NCBI GenBank assembly: GCA_023053545.1
Contig: JAKZAN010000001.1
Span: 5,476,565-5,540,564, forward strand
Length of the DNA: 64,000 bases
DNA from: Lepidurus packardi
Taxonomy: Eukaryota > Arthropoda > Branchiopoda > Notostraca > Triopsidae
Reading direction: 5' to 3'
This document shows positions 58,709 through 64,000 of the stretch, piece by piece. Positions within the stretch are counted from its first letter, which is position 1; every line of letters begins with the position of its first letter. Below the pieces are notes generated by a model. That model saw only the letters and a program-made list of their open reading frames with translations. It was not told the origin of the DNA and made no database searches. A program made the position numbers and the translations under genes.

Positions 58709-59839
58709 ATGGGCAAGAGGAAAACGTGTTTTTTCTACGTTGTGTGTGTTTTTGTGAGTCTATGTTACGTGTATGTATTTGTCCTACATGACAATCCCTT
58801 GATTTGCACTTCGCATTGTCGGCAACCCAAAGTATATTCCCTGAACGAATGGTATCCGTCTAATACAACCATCATTGACCACCCTTTGCGTTACATGGCT
58901 AACACTGACATATGTGGAACTAATATCCCCATCAGTGAGCCTGAGTCACATAATCATGGTATACATGTTCTCATCATTATTTCGTCACATCCAGAGAACC
59001 GTCGTCTTCGTGATGCAATGCGACAGGGTTTAACTAGAACGAATCTCGCTGCAATTGGCGGTCGTCGATTATTTTTGTTGGGCAAACCCACGAACCCTAA
59101 CGTACAAGCCTCCTTAACCGCCGAGATCCTAACAAACAGAGACATCTTGCAAGGAGACTTCCTGGACACGTACCACAACCTAACCTACAAGCACCTGATG
59201 GGCCTACAATGGGCCACTATTTACTGCCCATCAACTCGCTTTATCCTCAAAATGGACGACGACATCGCCATCGACATATTCCAACTGTTACAACGGCTTA
59301 ACTTGACTGCACTGGCTGACCAGCTTTTCATGGCAGGATTCGCCTTCTCTGGAGACGAACTTAACGTCCAACGTAAACCTACAAGCAAGTGGTACTTGAA
59401 GCCAGACGAGTACCAGCCAAACCGATTCCCACCGTTCCTTTCAGGTTGGATGTACCTTACCAACGTGGCCACAGCTGATGCCGTTGTCAGTTCAGCCAAT
59501 CAACAGCATTACTTCTGGATTGACGACGTTTACATTACGGGAATTTTACGAGACAAACTAAACATTCCTCTTGTCGCACAGAAGACATGGTTTACTGTCC
59601 ACGAGCAACACCTCAAGTGCTGTACCCAAGATACTTCACATTCCTGTCAACACCTCGTTGGACCAGTGAATAAGGATCCCGAATTGTTGAGGAATTTCCT
59701 CCAACATTCTTATGCCTGCTTTCTGGCTAAATGCTCTCAACCTATACCTTCCCATAGTCCGAAACCTTGCGTTACCGCCTTCGTTCATGATCGTCTCCTC
59801 CGAGATCGAGGCCAGGCTCATATTCAACTATTGGAGTGA
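58709..59839 (+). CDS. GT31 beta-1,3-galactosyltransferase-type enzyme
   Basis: A single exon encodes 376 residues. It is a type II membrane protein: a short cytoplasmic tail (MGKRKT), one signal-anchor helix at about 7-26, a short stem, and a Galactosyl_T domain at about 85-345. Visible family features are the (R)RLRDAMRQ block, the metal-binding DxD as DDD at 183-185 (FILKMDDDIAI), a PPFLSGWMYL block replacing the usual YP-Y-GxGY, and DDVYITG at 272-278 in place of the common EDVYxG. Such enzymes add galactose or N-acetylhexosamine in beta-1,3 linkage to glycans in the Golgi from UDP-sugars; the acceptor cannot be told. Three N-x-S/T sites (NTT, and NLT twice) are present. The gene is intronless in its coding part, with AATAAA at 59934-59939. 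It is convergent with the kindlin gene. Confidence 0.9.
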   Translation: MGKRKTCFFYVVCVFVSLCYVYVFVLHDNPLICTSHCRQPKVYSLNEWYPSNTTIIDHPLRYMANTDICGTNIPISEPESHNHGIHVLIIISSHPENRRLRDAMRQGLTRTNLAAIGGRRLFLLGKPTNPNVQASLTAEILTNRDILQGDFLDTYHNLTYKHLMGLQWATIYCPSTRFILKMDDDIAIDIFQLLQRLNLTALADQLFMAGFAFSGDELNVQRKPTSKWYLKPDEYQPNRFPPFLSGWMYLTNVATADAVVSSANQQHYFWIDDVYITGILRDKLNIPLVAQKTWFTVHEQHLKCCTQDTSHSCQHLVGPVNKDPELLRNFLQHSYACFLAKCSQPIPSHSPKPCVTAFVHDRLLRDRGQAHIQLLE

Positions 59840-59933
59840 CTTTAGGTGTTTACACGCTACTATTTTTATGTTTCCGACTACAATAAGCTGTTAAGGTTAA
59901 CTCATGTTACCTGTCAACGTAAGATATAAGCAT

Positions 59934-59939
59934 AATAAA
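59934..59939 (+). other. Polyadenylation signal of the GT31 gene
   Basis: AATAAA lies 95 nt after the stop codon, followed by a GT-rich stretch (TGTGTGTTGTTTG), the classic arrangement of signal plus downstream element. Confidence 0.7.
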
Positions 59940-60248
59940 TGTGTGTTGTTTGACTCTTGTAACACATGAAAAAGAGCCATTCCTGTTAAAAAAAAATCTC
60001 TTTTTAACGTCTTCAACGCTTCTAAAGATGAATGGCATTAGCAAAGTAAAAAGAGGGACACGAGAAACGTCCCGTAGGCGTGTCTGTTAGCGTTATTTGC
60101 TCCGTTGTCGGTTGAAAAAGGCACTCTGGGATTACATTTGGAAGAAGCGGGTGAAGAAATTAATGTTAAATTACTTTTTGGCAAGTTCAGTAAAGTGAAA
60201 CCTTGATTGTTTTTTTAGTATTGTCTTGTGTGAGTTTGTTGTCGCAAT

Positions 60249-63200
60249 TTACGACCAACCGCCGGTAAGTTTATGAAACAATTCTTCGTTTAGACTCTGA
60301 TTAGCTTCTTTGGAACGCATTGACAGGAAGATATAACCCCCAATGAATTCGTGAACCACTTTGCAGTCTGCCGATAAGCACGAGAAGATGACGTTTTCCT
60401 CCTCAAACTGCACCATCATGTGTCTAACCTCCCAGTTCACATTCCACGCCTGAAATTATAACATAAGTACAATATTTTAATAATAAAAACTTTTTTTAAT
60501 AATATTTCTTCATATAATATTTCTTCATATTCATATAAAATATAAACTAAAATTTCTTTTAACAATAACCTGTATTAAGTAGTAGTAGAAAAATGAGAAT
60601 AAATTCAATAAATAAAATCTTAAAATCATAGTAAAATTTTAATCGACTATTAATAGATATTTTTACCTTCATGGTATTAAAGCGCCAAGTTTTCAAATGA
60701 TCGCCAGTGGATAGATCCATTCGCATGAGTCGATTGAAAGCCACGCCCAACAATTCTTCCCGCTTCTGGCCCATGAACTTGACTACAAACAAGGATATTC
60801 CGTAGTCTGGCAAGGACTGCCAGCCTTTGATGAAGTTCATCTTGGCTTGAGTCAAACCCAACTCCTTGACATTGGCATGTGCTTCCAAGATGCGGGAATT
60901 CAACTAATAATAATTAATAAATTATTAATTATCCAACACTGAAACTGAAATCAGAATCTAAATCGTAGATAGTAAGATTATTACCTTATTCTTCCACTTT
61001 TTCCAGAATCGAGGAGCAACATAATCTTCAGCATTGATTTCCATAACAGTCGGGAGAGCAGTCGTGGCTCCTGTGGCTGGACGTTGCATAGCCAAGAAGG
61101 CTAAAATGGACTTGACTTCTGCGTCATAACTAGCATCTGCCATAGTTTTGCCCTTGGAAGCCAGGCGGCAGGCGGCCATCCATTTCGCGTATTGGTTTTC
61201 CTGCTCAAAAAGCAAGGTATCACGAATTTTCCTTCTAACCGCAGGGTTATAAACCTTACCGAATCACAACGGATCCACATTTCCGTCATGCCGTCTGAAC
61301 CAGGCACTTCCAAGCGGATGCCATAGCGATCCTGAGACAGATTCACATCCGGCGTCACTTCACAGCCTCGTAATGGGATTTGGTGAGCGGGTTCGCTCGA
61401 CAGGCAGTCTTCTTTAGTCTTATAGAGGGTGAGAGTCAAATCCTTGCACACGAACCAAAAGCTTCTGAATGCTTTCAACGTAAACCGCTTCGGTCTGCGA
61501 AAAAAATGACATAAATATTACATAAATTTCTCCTCATTCCTAACATTAATTAGCACTAACATTTACTTATACACCATTTCTATTAATTTTTATTAACCTA
61601 CCTACTTTGACGTGTTTCCATTAATGCTACTACGTCTATTAGTCATGAACATAAATGAATGCACAATATTACGTTAATGACTATTAATTAATTAACAATA
61701 TTACGTTAATCACTATTTTTGTTCGTTTGTAACCTTAACTAACGCGAATTCTACTTATTTAATCGTTTCTGTTAACTTCCAAGGTTAATCAACGTAAATT
61801 TATATGACTTTTACTCCTTCGAATGGTTTTTAATGTTAATTAATGTTCATTGCTAGTTTATTACTTCATAAAACGAAGATATCCCGCCAATTCAGGTACT
61901 TGCGTTATGTCACGCAATGTGTCTGACAAGTGGGAACCTTCTAAGGTTACTTGCAAATCGTTTAAGGCCGCGTCGATATCATCATCTCCTTCGTCAGGCT
62001 CCAAAGGCTGCGGTACACTACTCTGCAGAGTCACTTGCAACTGCCAAGGTTTTCAGATTTAATTTCTAAGATTTTCTTCCTTTCTTTCTTCCTTACTTGT
62101 AAGGCAGCAAACATCAGCATTTCTTCCTCAGTGCAGTCTGTCTCTTCGTTAAGCAACTGCCACTTGGCTTGCTCATAGATCTGGTTGATACGAACTGAGT
62201 CATACTTGGGGTTTAGATCGTAGAACGAATAAAACTTGAAACGAAGCAACAAGGTCGAAAATTCGTTCAGTCCTTGTTCCATAATAGACAGCGACGAATC
62301 CAACCATCTAAAACCAAAACAAATTATAGTTTTTTCATTCCAAGTTCATGCTTTACAATGGTTGAGAGAAAAATAACTCACGCCACATTGATCCGCGCTC
62401 TTTCTACCAGACTTCTGGGACGAACTAGACGAGATTTGGCCTCCGAAGACGGCGTGCAAGGGCTTGAAGCTAAAGAGGCTAGGATCTCTGGAGGTAAAGT
62501 TCCGTTGCCACTGGTGGAATTATCCAAAGTAACGTTATTGCTTCCAGTTGGAGACATCGGAGAGTTCTTGCGCCAGGTTCCCACCTAAATCGATTCACAA
62601 GGTTAAGATAAATGTTCTACGAAACTTCTTTTTTGTATCTTTCCTCTTCTTAAGGACTTACCGGAGAGCTAACGGGAGTTCTGCCATGAGCAGGACTCCG
62701 GGAAGGAGAAACCGCAGCACAACTCCCCGTGGTATTATCCAAGCTATTGTTGGACGAGTGCATGGAAGTGTTGTTGTGCTGGCTAATAAAACTGTTGCTG
62801 TCTTGGGTGTTTTGTCCCGCGGAAGACTTCTTCTTGGGCATTTCTTTGGCTTTGTAGTTATGGCGCAGATCATCAGTTTCCAACGGTTTGCCAAAGGAAA
62901 GTTCCTCAGGATGACGTATTCCTATCAATGAATATCAACTTTTAAAGAATATTCTTTCCAGAAAAAAAAAGCTTTAAGAGCTGTGAGCTTTCTTTTTTAC
63001 CTAACTCTTTGCAGAGGTTCACGACAGCGTTAAACGTTTTCACCGAGAAATCGACGCGGCAATCGAGGAATCTTAGATCCGGCAACTGAACGCGAAGTGT
63101 TTTGTGCATTGGCGTGAAGTGGAGCACTGCATCGGCAGAAACTCCGTACTGATCCAACGTTGATCTTGTGCGAGACAGCCAAGTGTTTCTCTCTGGCCAC

Positions 63201-63440
63201 CATATGGCGTGATCTGACCAATCTAAAGCGATATCTGCAAGGAAAAACGAACAAATTAAAGCAATCAAAACTTAAAAATTAAAAGTAATATTTACCCAAG
63301 TCCTCTACTAATTTGAGCATTACTCCCCCGATATGAAGGTCGCCTTTCACACGCAAGGACTTTTCCATTTGCAAATCAGTGACCAGAATTCGCAATTCCC
63401 AGGATCCTTCTCCCAACACATATCCATCGCTGGCAATCAT
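60249..63440 (-). CDS. Fit: Kindlin / fermitin (FERM-PH integrin co-activator)
   Basis: Ten exons: 63296-63440, 63001-63234, 62662-62921, 62382-62584, 62097-62307, 61865-62040, 61260-61494, 60985-61200, 60667-60903, 60249-60449. They give 705 residues, the normal kindlin length. F0 is about 1-100 ([23 protein letters not shown]). F1 follows, with a long Ser/Lys-rich loop (about 150-255). F2 begins at about 270 ([18 protein letters not shown]) and is split by a PH domain at about 395-500 ([31 protein letters not shown]). F3 runs from about 575 ([29 protein letters not shown]) to the end. Kindlins bind integrin beta tails and activate integrins with talin. The start is ATG 63440, because the codon 30 nt upstream is TTG. 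The integrin-contact QW motif of vertebrate kindlins reads AW here. Introns are short except intron 6 (370 nt). Confidence 0.96.
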
Positions 63441-63470
63441 TTTCGTTGTTTGCGGTTTACACTCGCTCAA

Positions 63471-64000
63471 TTTTAAGGAAGGCTAACACAGGGCGGCTCG
63501 TGTTATATACCGTATAAGTTTGGCAATAGGCGGATGCTTGGAAGGATTACTATATAAAGGCATAAGATCCAAAGCAACACTCCCACCACACGTAAAGTCG
63601 CAGGTGGATAACACTTCGTAACACCTGTTGTCAATAGGACCAGTAGACACGTTAACGAATCAATGAAATAAGAAAATAAACTCACGTAAACAAGGTCAGG
63701 TAATTCGTTAGTTACACGGATTCGATGAAGTTTGTTTTTGATGGCTTAAACTAGTCTGCCATTCAGCTCCGCAGTAGAGCAACGCCCACAGAGTAGAGCC
63801 AAATGTTTGACGTAGTAAGGAAAACTGAGTATCAACTTCTCTGTTACGCCACCAAGAGGCGTTAGAGTTGGTATTGAATGCCATCTATGCTTCAGCTATG
63901 CACCATTGGAAGGATTGTAGGAGCTAGTAGGGATTCAGGGGTAAAAATAGCTACTTTTGGAATGTAGCAAGGGCCAAAATTAAATATATTTAATTGTAGA
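63471..64000. other. 5' flank of the kindlin gene
   Basis: The minus strand carries TATA-like strings (TATATAAC at 63502-63509 and TATATAG near 63550-63556), within about 120 bp upstream of the ATG. No other gene is seen to the window end. Confidence 0.35.

Overview
The window is eukaryotic nuclear DNA, most likely from an arthropod. A small-genome crustacean such as a water flea would fit, but I cannot confirm the species. The grounds are GT-AG introns mostly 50-90 bp long, moderate GC, animal-only families (kindlin, LRR transmembrane protein, CUB/C-type lectin/EGF receptor, GT31 glycosyltransferase, THAP), short diverged repeats, and no operon or bacterial signals. Splice sites were chosen by hand so that the reading frame and the domain cysteines stay continuous across every junction.

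Layout. 1-19 kb holds no protein gene I can support: AT-rich intergenic or 5'-intronic DNA with a TATA-type core promoter candidate near 9.85 kb, a 20-bp tandem array at 13.1 kb, a diverged tandem duplication at 16.2 kb and a perfect 46-bp palindrome at 18.8 kb. At 19.04-21.27 kb (+) one exon encodes a 741-residue LRR transmembrane protein. At 23.3-24.2 kb (+) lies a decayed THAP-domain gene. At 25.45-25.74 kb (+) two tiny exons with strong splice sites could encode a 69-residue protein. A tRNA-Tyr 5' fragment sits at 29.5 kb (-). At 30.98-35.64 kb (+) a 12-exon gene encodes a DUF389 multipass membrane protein of about 734 residues.

Convergent with it, 36.26-54.96 kb (-) is one giant gene of 22 exons. 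It encodes a single-pass receptor of about 2,930 residues: signal peptide, degenerate CUB-like region, C-type lectin, CUB, C-type lectin, CUB, CUB, CUB-like, three EGF, one membrane helix, and a Ser/Pro-rich tail of about 1,360 residues. One intron in the third EGF uses a GC donor. The 3.75 kb upstream of this gene carries an A-B / A'-B' segmental duplication, interrupted in the second unit by about 2.1 kb that contains a 518-bp PIF/Harbinger-like MITE and a tRNA-like sequence. The B' copy ends at the TATA-like promoter of a single-exon GT31 galactosyltransferase-type gene (58.71-59.84 kb, +). Convergent with that, 60.25-63.44 kb (-) is a complete 10-exon kindlin/fermitin gene.

How the genes relate. 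Four of the five well-supported genes act at membranes: LRR and CUB/lectin/EGF surface proteins, a Golgi glycosyltransferase, and the cytoplasmic integrin activator kindlin. There is no sequence evidence that they form one pathway; the shared theme may be coincidence. The least explained objects are the giant CUB/lectin/EGF receptor, the DUF389 protein with a His/Asp-rich tail, and the small two-exon gene at 25.5 kb.
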